DNA of 64,000 bases from RGIG9115 sp045128915 (lineage in GTDB: Bacteria > Bacillota > Clostridia > UBA1381), in assembly GCA_045128915.1 (NCBI GenBank), contig JBGVIT010000040.1, positions 1 through 64,000 on the forward strand. Reading direction: 5' to 3'. Shown here one piece after another: positions 49,954 to 58,249 of this stretch. Under the pieces are notes generated by a model. The model had not been told where the DNA came from. It searched no databases and worked only from the letters and a program-made list of their open reading frames with translations. The translations under genes and the position numbers were made by a program. Positions within the stretch are counted from its first letter, which is position 1; the number at the start of each line of letters is the position of its first letter.

Positions 49954-50128
49954 AATATTAATCGCATTATTTGATACTTATATATCGGAACCTCTGACAA
50001 AAATTAAATATGGTAAATTGTTTTCATCAATACTTAATGATCCTATGATAAATTCAGTAAACGATTTTTATACATATATGACAGATGATGAATTTGAAAA
50101 GTATATTGATAGTATCATAAACAAATAA
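49949..50128 (+). CDS. Possible 59-residue small protein
   Basis: A short frame starting at GTG 49949, next to GGAGGG in the preceding hairpin arm. The deduced protein (ending DFYTYMTDDEFEKYIDSIINK) is acidic and helical at the C-terminus and looks coding by composition. The site-to-start gap of one base is poor; a downstream ATG is also possible. It could be the tail of a decayed gene. Confidence 0.35.
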   Translation: MLILIALFDTYISEPLTKIKYGKLFSSILNDPMINSVNDFYTYMTDDEFEKYIDSIINK

Positions 50129-50169
50129 TACATTAAAAGGTCTTTGCATTGCAAAGACCTTTTAATGTA
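50129..50169. terminator. Bidirectional terminator
   Basis: A near-perfect palindrome centred at 50149: ACATTAAAAGGTCTTTGC / GCAAAGACCTTTTAATGT. It overlaps the 3' end of the next minus-strand gene. Confidence 0.85.
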
Positions 50170-50767
50170 TAAACGCATCAGTTCTCTTACTATAATATAA
50201 ATTAGCTATCAATAGTGCCAATACTCCAAGGATTAATTCTGCACACGCTATGTACAAAACATAAATATGACTCTTGAATATAACAAGTTGTATAATCGAG
50301 TATATGGGAAAAGCTAATATTCTGATAAGACATAGTTTTTTCAAATCTCCTATAGCCTCTTTTTGAAACTGTTTTAGCTCTTTATACGTTCTTGACGATA
50401 ATACCATGCCTTTAAAATATACAGCGACTTCTAATACATTAATACATGTTTTAAAAAAACTATATTCCGTTTTACCAAAAACATCAATAAATATTAAACA
50501 TATCAAATAGATAAAAATAATGACAAAATTAAACCAAAATAGCATAAAAATGTTACAATATGCACCACCATATCCGTCTTGATATAATATGACATTATGA
50601 AATCCCCATGACATTGTCCAATGCAGTGGATTTTTTTCATTTGGTGTTATATTTTCAAATTCCGTTTCGGTTTTATCGACTGCCCCATTTGGTGCTTTCG
50701 TTCCGCAGTTGCCGCAATATTGCTCTTCGTCACCAAGCTCAAAACCGCATGTAATACACTTTCTCAT
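50162..50767 (-). CDS. Zinc-ribbon integral membrane protein
   Basis: A 201-residue protein. An N-terminal zinc ribbon, CITCGFELGDEEQYCGNCGTK (CxxC pairs at 4/7 and 18/21), is followed by a linker and four to five hydrophobic helices (about 68-95, 103-120, 145-165, 170-192). This zinc-ribbon plus membrane plan is common in Firmicutes proteins of unknown function. It stands alone and is convergent with the phage island. Confidence 0.7.
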   Translation of the reverse strand: MRKCITCGFELGDEEQYCGNCGTKAPNGAVDKTETEFENITPNEKNPLHWTMSWGFHNVILYQDGYGGAYCNIFMLFWFNFVIIFIYLICLIFIDVFGKTEYSFFKTCINVLEVAVYFKGMVLSSRTYKELKQFQKEAIGDLKKLCLIRILAFPIYSIIQLVIFKSHIYVLYIACAELILGVLALLIANLYYSKRTDAFIH

Positions 50768-50851
50768 ATAACACTCCCCTTTTCGCTAATGATTATATTA
50801 TATAACATAATTTGGGATGAATCAAGCTTCTATTTTTTAGGCTTGCCATTA

Positions 50852-52150
50852 TCAAATATTTATGGCATTTTCATCAAGCAAAAACTTTTCTATTCCTATA
50901 TAAAGAATTCCATTTTCATCATGCCAGGGTATAATATTATCTTTCACTACAACGATTTTTTTGAAAGAATCTCCTACTCTTTTTAGTGAACGTATTTCTT
51001 GCTCTCGCTTGTCGTCATTTGAGACAGACAAAGCAGACTGAATATAATATCTCTGACTTCCTTTATTTGCAACAAAATCAATTTCAAAATTCGCTCTCTT
51101 ACTTTTTTTATCTTCTCCTCGATAGAAATATTCTACAACACCCACATCAACATTAAATTCTCTGTATATAAGTTCGTTGTGAATAATATTCTCCATAATG
51201 TGATTCTCTTCCATTTGTCTGAATTGCAAACGAGCATTACGAAGACCTACATCACTAAAATAGTACTTATGAGGAGAACTTATATATTTTCTGCCTTTAA
51301 CATCATAACGTTCTGCTTTATAAAGCATAAATGCATCTATAAAATAGTCGAGATAGCGACCTACCGTAGCATTATTAATAGTAATTTGTCTTATACTTTT
51401 AAAAGTGTTTGCAATTTTACTTGCATTAGTCAATGAACCAACTGAAGATGAAACAATATTTAAAATATCATCAAGAATATATTTTTCATGAATAATTTTA
51501 TTTCTATCCATGATATCACTTAGATATATTTTATCGAAAAGGGTTTGTAAATATTGAGCCTTATCCTCATGCCCATTTTTTTTCATAATCAAAGGCAGAC
51601 CACCATACGTATAATACTCCTGCCAAGCATCCCGCTTATCACCTTTAAAAGCATGATAGAATTCTGAAAAAGACAACGGATAAACCTTTATTTCGTCACC
51701 ACGACCACGAAATTCCGTAAGAATATCAGAAGAAAGCATTTTGGAGTTACTGCCTGTAACATAAACATCCACATTGTCGTACTTCATCAGTCCTAAAAGA
51801 ACATCAACGAAACTTATTTTATCTTCTACATCTTTGATATACGGATTTTGTATCGAAACTACTTTTTGTATTTCATCAAGAAACACATAATAATAATTAT
51901 CCTTATCCTTTATACGAGAACGAATAAACTCACCCAACTCCAATGGATTTCGGTATTTAATGTTTTCATCATTATCAAGAGCAAGCTCAATTATGCAGTC
52001 TTCATTTACTCCTGTTGACAGAAGAAATTGCTTATATATATTGAACAACAAATAAGATTTACCACTACGTCTTATACCGGTAATTACCTTGACAAGTCCA
52101 TTTTGTTTTTTGCTTATTAGCTTATTAAGATATTTCTTTCTTTCAATCAT
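50852..52150 (-). CDS. AAA ATPase with DUF4143 domain
   Basis: A 432-residue AAA_14-family ATP-binding protein. Walker A ITGIRRSGKSYLL (residues about 19-31), Walker B YYYVFLDEIQKV, sensor VYVTGSNSKML, and the DUF4143 segment from about 195 on with KYYFSDVGLRNARL and an endonuclease-like core FEIDFVAN (restriction-endonuclease fold D-ExK type). The family is common in Clostridia and Bacteroides, often in many copies, with unknown function; a DNA-linked role is guessed. ATG at 52150 has GGGGTG upstream. Confidence 0.88.
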   Translation of the reverse strand: MIERKKYLNKLISKKQNGLVKVITGIRRSGKSYLLFNIYKQFLLSTGVNEDCIIELALDNDENIKYRNPLELGEFIRSRIKDKDNYYYVFLDEIQKVVSIQNPYIKDVEDKISFVDVLLGLMKYDNVDVYVTGSNSKMLSSDILTEFRGRGDEIKVYPLSFSEFYHAFKGDKRDAWQEYYTYGGLPLIMKKNGHEDKAQYLQTLFDKIYLSDIMDRNKIIHEKYILDDILNIVSSSVGSLTNASKIANTFKSIRQITINNATVGRYLDYFIDAFMLYKAERYDVKGRKYISSPHKYYFSDVGLRNARLQFRQMEENHIMENIIHNELIYREFNVDVGVVEYFYRGEDKKSKRANFEIDFVANKGSQRYYIQSALSVSNDDKREQEIRSLKRVGDSFKKIVVVKDNIIPWHDENGILYIGIEKFLLDENAINI

Positions 52151-52200
52151 AAAACACCCCATGCGATAATTCTGTGTATTTACACAATTTAATTTACTTA

Positions 52201-52229
52201 ATTGTATCATAACCAAAATAATATGTCAA
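52201..52229 (-). promoter_or_regulatory. Promoter of the DUF4143 ATPase gene
   Basis: Minus strand TTGACA (52224-52229), 17 bases, TACAAT (52201-52206). In the leader TGTGTATTTACACA (52173-52186) is a perfect palindrome, possibly an operator. Confidence 0.8.
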
Positions 52230-52267
52230 TATTCAATATGAATTTTTTACCTATTTATACAATTAGG

Positions 52268-52341
52268 GTGACAAGGGGACGGGTGACAAGGGGTGACAAG
52301 GGGACGGTTCTCTGGTGACAAGGGGACGGTTCTCTTGTCAC
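52268..52341 (-). repeat. REP-like array at the 3' end of the RAYT gene
   Basis: Read on the minus strand: a full unit with arms GTGACAAG / CTTGTCAC around AGAACCGTCCC (52315-52341), then CAGAGAACCGTCCCC + TTGTCAC, then two shorter pieces ending CTTGTCAC. The first unit supplies the RAYT stop codon TGA. The array is in inverted orientation to that at 53109-53241. Confidence 0.9.
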
Positions 52342-53084
52342 ATTTTTGCATTTTGAATTATTCCTCGATTAATCCCCGTTAGCCTTGCAAGGTGTCTTAC
52401 TGACAATCCACGACTTCTTAAGCTGCGAAGTATTAAATTTCTTTCATCTTTAGATAATTTTTGAATCATACTGAAGCTTTCAATTCCATATTCATTTATC
52501 AAAATCTCTTTAGCTTTTTTATCATTCATTTTATTTGTTTCACTTACTTCTAAACAAATATCATCATTAACAGTATTTAAAAATTCAATAAAACTGTCTA
52601 TACCTCCTAACATTTCCAACGCATATTTCGTTTCAATTATACTTGTATTATCTATGTAATCTTTATAACTACTCCATTCATATTTATCAATAGATGATAT
52701 ACCAGCTTTTTTAGGATTTTGATGTATATATCTTAACACTGTCAGATAATATTCATCATCTTCTACTGCTTCGCTCTTATATCTGTCTTGAAAAAGATGT
52801 CCGGCTCTATCATATTTTGTGTTGTAATAATATGCATAACTTCCAGCAATTTTTTTCATTATTAAATCTAATTGTTCTTGTCTGTCTTTTAACAATATGT
52901 GAACATGATTCCCCATAAGGCAGTACGCATTGATTTCGAATTTTAATTCTTGTTTATAACGTAACATTGTTTCTATAAATCGTTTATTATCTTCATCATC
53001 TTCAAATATATTCTGACGCCCTATTCCTCTCAATAATACATGATAATAACCACTATTACTTTTTTCTCTTGCATCTCTTGGCAT
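52338..53084 (-). CDS. REP-associated tyrosine transposase (RAYT, Y1/TnpA-REP type)
   Basis: A 248-residue Y1-type HUH nuclease. The signature RGIGRQNIFEDDEDNKRFIETML opens it, the HUH motif is NHVHILL (59-65), and the catalytic tyrosine lies in IAGSYAYYYNTKYDRAGHLFQDRYKSEAV (about 79-107). LTVLRYIHQNPKKAGI follows. The C-terminal 50 residues (KDERNLILRSLRSRGLSVRHLARLTGINRGIIQNAKM) form an HTH seen in Firmicutes RAYTs. Known RAYTs recognise and cleave flanking REP hairpins. ATG at 53084 has AGGAG eight bases before. Inverted REP arrays flank it on both sides. Confidence 0.93.
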   Translation of the reverse strand: MPRDAREKSNSGYYHVLLRGIGRQNIFEDDEDNKRFIETMLRYKQELKFEINAYCLMGNHVHILLKDRQEQLDLIMKKIAGSYAYYYNTKYDRAGHLFQDRYKSEAVEDDEYYLTVLRYIHQNPKKAGISSIDKYEWSSYKDYIDNTSIIETKYALEMLGGIDSFIEFLNTVNDDICLEVSETNKMNDKKAKEILINEYGIESFSMIQKLSKDERNLILRSLRSRGLSVRHLARLTGINRGIIQNAKM

Positions 53085-53105
53085 ACTTTTCACTCCTTTT
53101 GGAAT

Positions 53106-53134
53106 ATTATATCATAACCCAAAAAAGTTGTCAA
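53106..53134 (-). promoter_or_regulatory. RAYT promoter with -35 inside a REP repeat
   Basis: Minus strand TTGACA (53129-53134), 17 bases, TATAAT (53106-53111). The TTGACA is the arm of the adjacent REP unit (CTTGACAAC read on the minus strand), so binding of RAYT to that REP would cover its own promoter. Confidence 0.8.
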
Positions 53135-53241
53135 GAGAACCGTCCCCTTGACATATATCATAACCCAAAAAAGTTGTCAAGAGAACCGTCCCCTTGACAT
53201 ACGTCCCCTTGACATACGTCCCCTTGACATACCCTTGACAT
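53109..53241 (+). repeat. REP-like array upstream of the RAYT gene, with exact 46-bp duplication
   Basis: Two exact copies of a 46-bp unit (53109-53154 and 53155-53200) begin ATATCATAACCC and contain TGTCAAG / CTTGACA arms around AGAACCGTCCC. Two 15-bp partial units ACGTCCCCTTGACAT (53201-53215, 53216-53230) and one ACCCTTGACAT (53231-53241) follow. The array grows from the hairpin's right arm. Confidence 0.93.
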
Positions 53242-53253
53242 AGAGCCACATAG

Positions 53254-53288
53254 AAAAAGAACCGACTCTTACGAGTCGGTCCCTTTTT
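53254..53288. terminator. Bidirectional terminator
   Basis: CCGACTC / GAGTCGG with loop TTAC, extended by AAAAAG and CTTTTT. It ends the SLH-protein transcript. Confidence 0.85.
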
Positions 53289-53312
53289 ATTTTAAGGTTC
53301 TATGAACACTTA

Positions 53313-56300
53313 TTATACTCTGGGGATAAGAACAACGATATCAGTGATTTCGTCTTCTACTACCTTGAAGTATGCATAGTAAGCAGCGTCTGCATTTTCG
53401 AATGAATATACAGATGTTACAACGTTTGAGCTATCATATACATCGATATCCTTAACAGTCGGTGTAACTGTGATGCTACCTGTTGAACCAACAGTAATTC
53501 TTGAAGAAAGTGCACTGTCTGATTCGTTAAGGTCAACAACGTAAACCTTTACATCGTCTGCGAGATCGAAATCAACAGCTGATGATGTCAAAGCATACTT
53601 AGAAATATCATTATCTGTTGTCTGCTCAGCAGTAGGTGTAGGTGAATCGTTTGTTGTATCGTTCATAACTGTGAAGTATGTTGAAGGAGATACTGTTACA
53701 CTTGGAACAAATGTTACTTCTCCACCGTTTCTTGCAACGATTGCACCGAAACCAACTCTTGCGTAGCCATTTGTTGTTACGCCATCAGCTGTTTCGTCCC
53801 AAGGAGATCTACGGAAGAAGCTATCTGCATTACCTGCGTTAGCGCCTGTGTAGTTACCAGCATTTGTCCAATCAGCAATCTGGATGTTCTTCTTAGCACC
53901 AGCATTAAGAGCTGAGAAGAGTGCGTTACCTTCAGCATATGAAAGTACGTAGTCAGAAATGTTAGTATTTGATGCTGAGAAAGCATTTGTCAATACGATG
54001 TCATTAGCAGAATCGATTGTACCGTCTGAGTTGAAGCCGAGAGCCATGATTGTACCTCTCTTGTAGCCAGGATCTGTAACCTGATCTTCATCGTAGAAGT
54101 ATGTTACAAGCTCACCGTTGCTGTCAGCATCGAGAACTGTCAATGTGTATCTAACTGAACCGTCTTCATATGTAGCTGAACCAACTGAATCAACAACTGC
54201 AAAACGTGTGTTAAGACCGATAGAAGCGTTACCTACGAGAACGAGTACGAACTTGTAGTAACCATCAGCAGCCTTATCAGCAGCAAGGATTGTGTACTGT
54301 TCGCCATCAACGAATGTGTCGAGTGAACCAGAAAGGAGATCAGATGCTGAATAGTTAGCTGTGTTATTGATGTTAGTTGTACCAACAGCTGTAGCATCAA
54401 TGATAGCTGTAGCATCGCTCAATCTGAATGAACCAACTTTGTTTGACTTAGCTGTAAATTCACCTGTGTGTGATGTACCGCCGATGAATTCAACGTTGTT
54501 GAGTTCACCCTTGCTGTTAACCTTGTATGTGATTACACGGCTTGCAACACCTGCAAGTGCTGTTGCAGTCTGGCTGTTGATCTGGTTGTTAGCTGAAAGT
54601 GCTGAACCACCTGTCAAGCCATATACCAAGTTATAGAGGTGGAATGCTTCTGTATCAGCATCAGCAAGTCCGCCACCGATAGGATTGTTCTTAATGATAC
54701 CCTTTGACTTAATTTCAACTGATTCTCTTGTACCGTCAGCCTTAATAAGTCTTGCAACGTATGCATCGTTATTTGTGCTGTATGATACTCTGTCGATTAC
54801 AGCGTAGTTCTTAGCTGTTGCGAGTTCTTCGTAATCGATAACTCTGCCTGCAGCGTCTGTGTAAAGAACATATTCATAACCAACTTCGAGAGCGTTAAGT
54901 GTAGGAATAAGCTTGTATTCTTCACCGTTAACTGTGTAAGCTGTTACACCGTCATCATCTCTTGAACCTGTTACAGCGCCTTCAACAACTGTATCGCAAA
55001 GTTCAATCTTAACGATGTCAGCAAGACCTGCTCTTGCTGAAAGGTCATATGTGATAAGAGCGATATCGCCAGCAGCGATGTCTTCGAATGAAACAACTTC
55101 ACCATTCTTAATGAATGTGTAAACTTTATCTTCATCTGTTGTGTCGATGATGATGTTAGCGCCAACAGCAGCTGTTGTTACGCCACCTGATGTTTCAGCA
55201 GCTTCAAAATCATCGAAGTAGATTCTCTGTGAATCACCAGCAACGTTTGTTTCGCTGATGATAGCCCACTTAGGCATTGTGATCATGATTACATCATAAA
55301 CACCGTCTTTGCTTGTTGAAGCAGCAGCGGGTGAATCGATAAGTGTAACTGTACCGATCTTGTTCTTTGTGATGTAAGCTGTCATCATGTCTGTTGTGAT
55401 ATCCTTAAGAGCATCAGCCTTACCGTCAGCGATTTCAATACCGTTAACGAAAAGCTTTGTTGTGTTAAGGTTGATTTCATAACCATCTGTTCTTGATGAT
55501 GTAGCGCTCTTCTTGAATTCGAGCTCGTTGTTTGTTGAATCCCATGTTACATAGTCATCAGCAAGAAGTTCAACGATTTCGTTCTTTCCGTAAGGAACGA
55601 GTGAAAGAAGTGTGTAATCTTCGTTTTCGTCAACCTTTACGAGTGCTTCAGCATATGTGAAGAGAGCAGCTTCAGCGTCAACGTCGCCTTCGTAAGCTTC
55701 GATTGTGAATGAATCTGAGTAGCCAGCTACGCTCTGAGCGTACTTCTTAGCGTCGAGTCTGTATGTAGCTTCAAAGTTATCTGACTGTTCAACGTCGAAG
55801 TCAACCATGCCAACCTTAGAAGCGCCTGTAGCAAATGTGCCTGATACACGGCCCTTTACTTTGTAAACGTCATGGTTCTCTGTGAGGAGAGTCTTGTACT
55901 CGCCCTTTGTGTTTGAACCGTCCATAGCTTCTGTCTTAGCAACAGGTTCGCCTGTGATATAGTTTGTTTCCCAACCTGTAACGAGTACAAGAGGAGTATC
56001 GATTGCATTGCTGATAAGCTGTGCAACCTGTGCTCTTGTAACAGGTGTTTCAGCGCTTACGCCTGAAACGCCAGCTGTGATACCTGTTGAGTTACCGATC
56101 TGGAGGTAACCGTTGGGGTATCCGCCGTTGTACTCAGCAGCTGTTGTGTAGCCAAGAGCTGCAACGAGCATCTTAACGATCTGAGCGTATGTTACGTTAG
56201 CATCGGGAGCGAATGTTCCATCGCCCATACCGTTGATGAATGACTGAGCAACACCAACAGCGATGTAGCCTGAAGCCCAGTGACCAGCAGCGTCAACATC

Positions 56301-56588
56301 TGTGAAGCCTGATCCGCCAAGGCTGCTTTCTGCAGCAGCGCTGAAGCTGGGGCCCATAGCAGCAACAACCATCTTTGTTACTTCTGCTCTTGTGATTTCG
56401 TTGTCGGGCTTGAAAGTACCATCTTCGTAACCGTTAACGATTTCGAGAGCAACGAGTTCGTCAATTGCATTCTTGTATGTAGATGTTGCTTCAACGTCTG
56501 AGAAATCAGCAGCGAAAGCTGTGAAGCAGCTAAGTGACATAGCAAGAGCAGCAACTGATGAAATTACCTTTTTGAGATTAATGTTCAT
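53313..56588 (-). CDS. S-layer-homology domain protein, probable main S-layer protein
   Basis: A 1091-residue exported protein. A signal peptide (KKVISSVAALAMSLSCFTAFA) is followed by SLH repeats that anchor to secondary wall polymers: FSDVEATSTYKNAIDELVALEIVNGYEDGTFKPDNEITRAEVTKMV (28-75), FTDVDAAGHWASGYIAVGVAQSFINGMGDGTFAPDANVTYAQIVKML (94-140), and a divergent third (YPNGYLQIGNSTGITAGVSGVSAETPVTRAQVAQLI). The remaining 880 residues are Thr/Ala/Asp-rich beta sheet without known domains. Tandem promoters and biased codons (few rare ones) suggest very high expression. AAGGAGG precedes the ATG. Confidence 0.9.
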   Translation of the reverse strand: MNINLKKVISSVAALAMSLSCFTAFAADFSDVEATSTYKNAIDELVALEIVNGYEDGTFKPDNEITRAEVTKMVVAAMGPSFSAAAESSLGGSGFTDVDAAGHWASGYIAVGVAQSFINGMGDGTFAPDANVTYAQIVKMLVAALGYTTAAEYNGGYPNGYLQIGNSTGITAGVSGVSAETPVTRAQVAQLISNAIDTPLVLVTGWETNYITGEPVAKTEAMDGSNTKGEYKTLLTENHDVYKVKGRVSGTFATGASKVGMVDFDVEQSDNFEATYRLDAKKYAQSVAGYSDSFTIEAYEGDVDAEAALFTYAEALVKVDENEDYTLLSLVPYGKNEIVELLADDYVTWDSTNNELEFKKSATSSRTDGYEINLNTTKLFVNGIEIADGKADALKDITTDMMTAYITKNKIGTVTLIDSPAAASTSKDGVYDVIMITMPKWAIISETNVAGDSQRIYFDDFEAAETSGGVTTAAVGANIIIDTTDEDKVYTFIKNGEVVSFEDIAAGDIALITYDLSARAGLADIVKIELCDTVVEGAVTGSRDDDGVTAYTVNGEEYKLIPTLNALEVGYEYVLYTDAAGRVIDYEELATAKNYAVIDRVSYSTNNDAYVARLIKADGTRESVEIKSKGIIKNNPIGGGLADADTEAFHLYNLVYGLTGGSALSANNQINSQTATALAGVASRVITYKVNSKGELNNVEFIGGTSHTGEFTAKSNKVGSFRLSDATAIIDATAVGTTNINNTANYSASDLLSGSLDTFVDGEQYTILAADKAADGYYKFVLVLVGNASIGLNTRFAVVDSVGSATYEDGSVRYTLTVLDADSNGELVTYFYDEDQVTDPGYKRGTIMALGFNSDGTIDSANDIVLTNAFSASNTNISDYVLSYAEGNALFSALNAGAKKNIQIADWTNAGNYTGANAGNADSFFRRSPWDETADGVTTNGYARVGFGAIVARNGGEVTFVPSVTVSPSTYFTVMNDTTNDSPTPTAEQTTDNDISKYALTSSAVDFDLADDVKVYVVDLNESDSALSSRITVGSTGSITVTPTVKDIDVYDSSNVVTSVYSFENADAAYYAYFKVVEDEITDIVVLIPRV

Positions 56589-56677
56589 AGTCTCAATTCC
56601 TCCTTAAAAATTCTTGAAAGAGATTTTCTAAAATCCGGCAGGGCCTCTTTCTTCACCCTATCCGGATACTCGCATTG

Positions 56678-56707
56678 ATTATACCATACGCATATAGCAT
56701 AAGTCAA
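56678..56707 (-). promoter_or_regulatory. SLH-protein promoter, proximal
   Basis: Minus strand TTGACT (56702-56707), 18 bases, TATAAT (56678-56683), giving a leader of about 80 bases. Confidence 0.75.
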
Positions 56708-56834
56708 ATGCTTTTTACAGTTGTAAAAAAACTGTAAGATTGCCGCAAACTTCCTTTACCTGCACAAAGGACTGCGGCTGTTAACGTACAGATTTCTGTA
56801 ACGCTTCTACCCAATTACAAGAAACTGCATACCC

Positions 56835-56864
56835 ATTTTACTATATAAGGAAAGTAATTGTCAA
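56835..56864 (-). promoter_or_regulatory. SLH-protein promoter, distal
   Basis: Minus strand TTGACA (56859-56864), 18 bases, TAAAAT (56835-56840). Confidence 0.6.
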
Positions 56865-57178
56865 CCGAACTTATGCCATTATGGCAAAATACCATAAACA
56901 CCCAAAGGTTCAAAGCCGATTATTCGTCAACATTCCTTACAGTATGGGAATGTAGGCAGTTGATTTACAACTATCACTTTGTTAGACGATTAAATTCTGA
57001 AAAAGTTCCACTTTTTTAAAAATTTTTTCATAATTTATTTTTAGCCTGGAAACCGCATAGGTATGCGGTTTTTAAGCCACACAACATATAAAAGGGTAAA
57101 TATTGGCGAAAAATGTAATAATTTTGTAACATTAAATTTTGCGTTTTTCGGGAACTTTTTTTAATTTCCTTTTTGGTA

Positions 57179-57207
57179 TTGCAAAATGGCAGATTTTGAT
57201 ATATAAT
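57179..57207 (+). promoter_or_regulatory. Fructokinase promoter
   Basis: TTGCAA (57179-57184), 17 bases, TATAAT (57202-57207). Confidence 0.75.
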
Positions 57208-57225
57208 AGGTTTGTAAATTCTCGG

Positions 57226-57243
57226 TTCGTCGAAACCGACGAA
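57226..57243 (+). promoter_or_regulatory. Operator-like palindrome in the fructokinase leader
   Basis: TTCGTCG-AAAC-CGACGAA, perfect seven-base arms, just after the predicted start of transcription: a good place for a sugar-responsive repressor. Confidence 0.5.
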
Positions 57244-57294
57244 TTCTACTTCTAAAATATTGCTATATTTATATAGGAAGGAAGTTTTTACAGC

Positions 57295-58209
57295 ATGAGC
57301 ATTTTTATATTTGGCGAGGTATTATGGGACGTTTATCCCGAAAAGAAAACTCTTGGAGGCGCGCCCTTTAATTTTGCAGCACATCTTAAGCGTCTCGGTA
57401 ACGATGTAGGATTTATAACGGCAATGGGAAAAGACGCTCTCGGAGATGAAACAGCTGAGATTATCGCAAGCTACGGAGTTGATAATACCTTTATAAACAG
57501 AATATCACAGCCTACGGGCGTTTGCAACGTTAGCATTTCTGATGACGGAATTCCTACCTATGATTTGTGTCCCGGTATGGCATATGACAATATCGAGCTT
57601 AGCGACGAGCAGAAGAAGCTTATAGAAGCTAACGAGTCAAGAACTCTTTATTTTGGAACTCTTGCTCAAAGAGAAGCTGTTTCAAGAAGTACACTTAAGG
57701 CTCTTACCGAAAACTATAAGTGGAACGATATTTTCTTTGATATTAATATAAGACAACATTACTATTCAAAGGAGATTGCAGAGCATGGTCTAACGGCTTG
57801 TACAGTTCTCAAAATCAGCCGCGAGGAGCTGCCCGTACTCTCGGAGCTTGGAATTTGCCTTTTGAGCCAAAAGGATTTTGCAGACGAGGCAGCATATTAT
57901 ACTGCTGTTTGCAAGCACTTATCAGATGCATATAATATAGAAACAATTCTACTGACTCTTGACAAAGACGGAGCCATGAGCTATAAAAAAAGCACCGATA
58001 CGGCGATGTTCTCCCAGAAGCCTGAGGGAAAGGTTGTTTCAACCGTCGGTGCAGGCGACAGCTTCTTCGCCGCCTACATAAATGCATACCTTAAAAACAA
58101 AGCTCCCGAAGAATGCTTAAAACAAGCAGTAATCCTCAGCAGCTTTGTAGTTCAGAATCTGGAATCAATTCCGGAATATACTGACGATATTCAAAATAAA
58201 CTTTCTTAA
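57295..58209 (+). CDS. PfkB-family sugar kinase, probable fructokinase
   Basis: A 304-residue ribokinase-family kinase. The N-terminal FGEVLWDVYPEKKTLGGAPFNFAAHLKRLG and the C-terminal VSTVGAGDSFFAAYINAYL with the catalytic Asp are clear; the latter is the PfkB signature 2. The start GEVLWDxxPxxxxLGGAPxNxAxHLxxLG is typical of fructokinases in this family. It makes fructose 6-phosphate from fructose. GGAAGGAAG lies ten bases upstream. The gene stands alone. Confidence 0.88.
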   Translation: MSIFIFGEVLWDVYPEKKTLGGAPFNFAAHLKRLGNDVGFITAMGKDALGDETAEIIASYGVDNTFINRISQPTGVCNVSISDDGIPTYDLCPGMAYDNIELSDEQKKLIEANESRTLYFGTLAQREAVSRSTLKALTENYKWNDIFFDINIRQHYYSKEIAEHGLTACTVLKISREELPVLSELGICLLSQKDFADEAAYYTAVCKHLSDAYNIETILLTLDKDGAMSYKKSTDTAMFSQKPEGKVVSTVGAGDSFFAAYINAYLKNKAPEECLKQAVILSSFVVQNLESIPEYTDDIQNKLS

Positions 58210-58212
58210 ATA

Positions 58213-58244
58213 AAAAAATCTGTTGCGGACGCAACAGATTTTTT
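58213..58244. terminator. Bidirectional terminator
   Basis: AAAAAATCTGTTGC / GCAACAGATTTTTT with loop GGAC. Confidence 0.9.
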
Positions 58245-58249
58245 ACTTA

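Larger units (their letters stand above)
56589..57294. other. Gene-free region between the SLH gene and fructokinase
   Basis: About 700 bases holding the two SLH promoters, a hairpin AACCGCAT / ATGCGGTT (57052-57071) with a short T-run on the plus strand, and the fructokinase promoter and operator-like palindrome. It contains no open frame of note. The length may serve separate control of the divergent genes. Confidence 0.7.

Noticed and set aside
53109..53241. Possible CRISPR array (short direct repeats)
   Set aside because: Units are directly joined or truncated with no unique spacers, have hairpin arms like REPs, flank a RAYT gene, and no cas genes are present.
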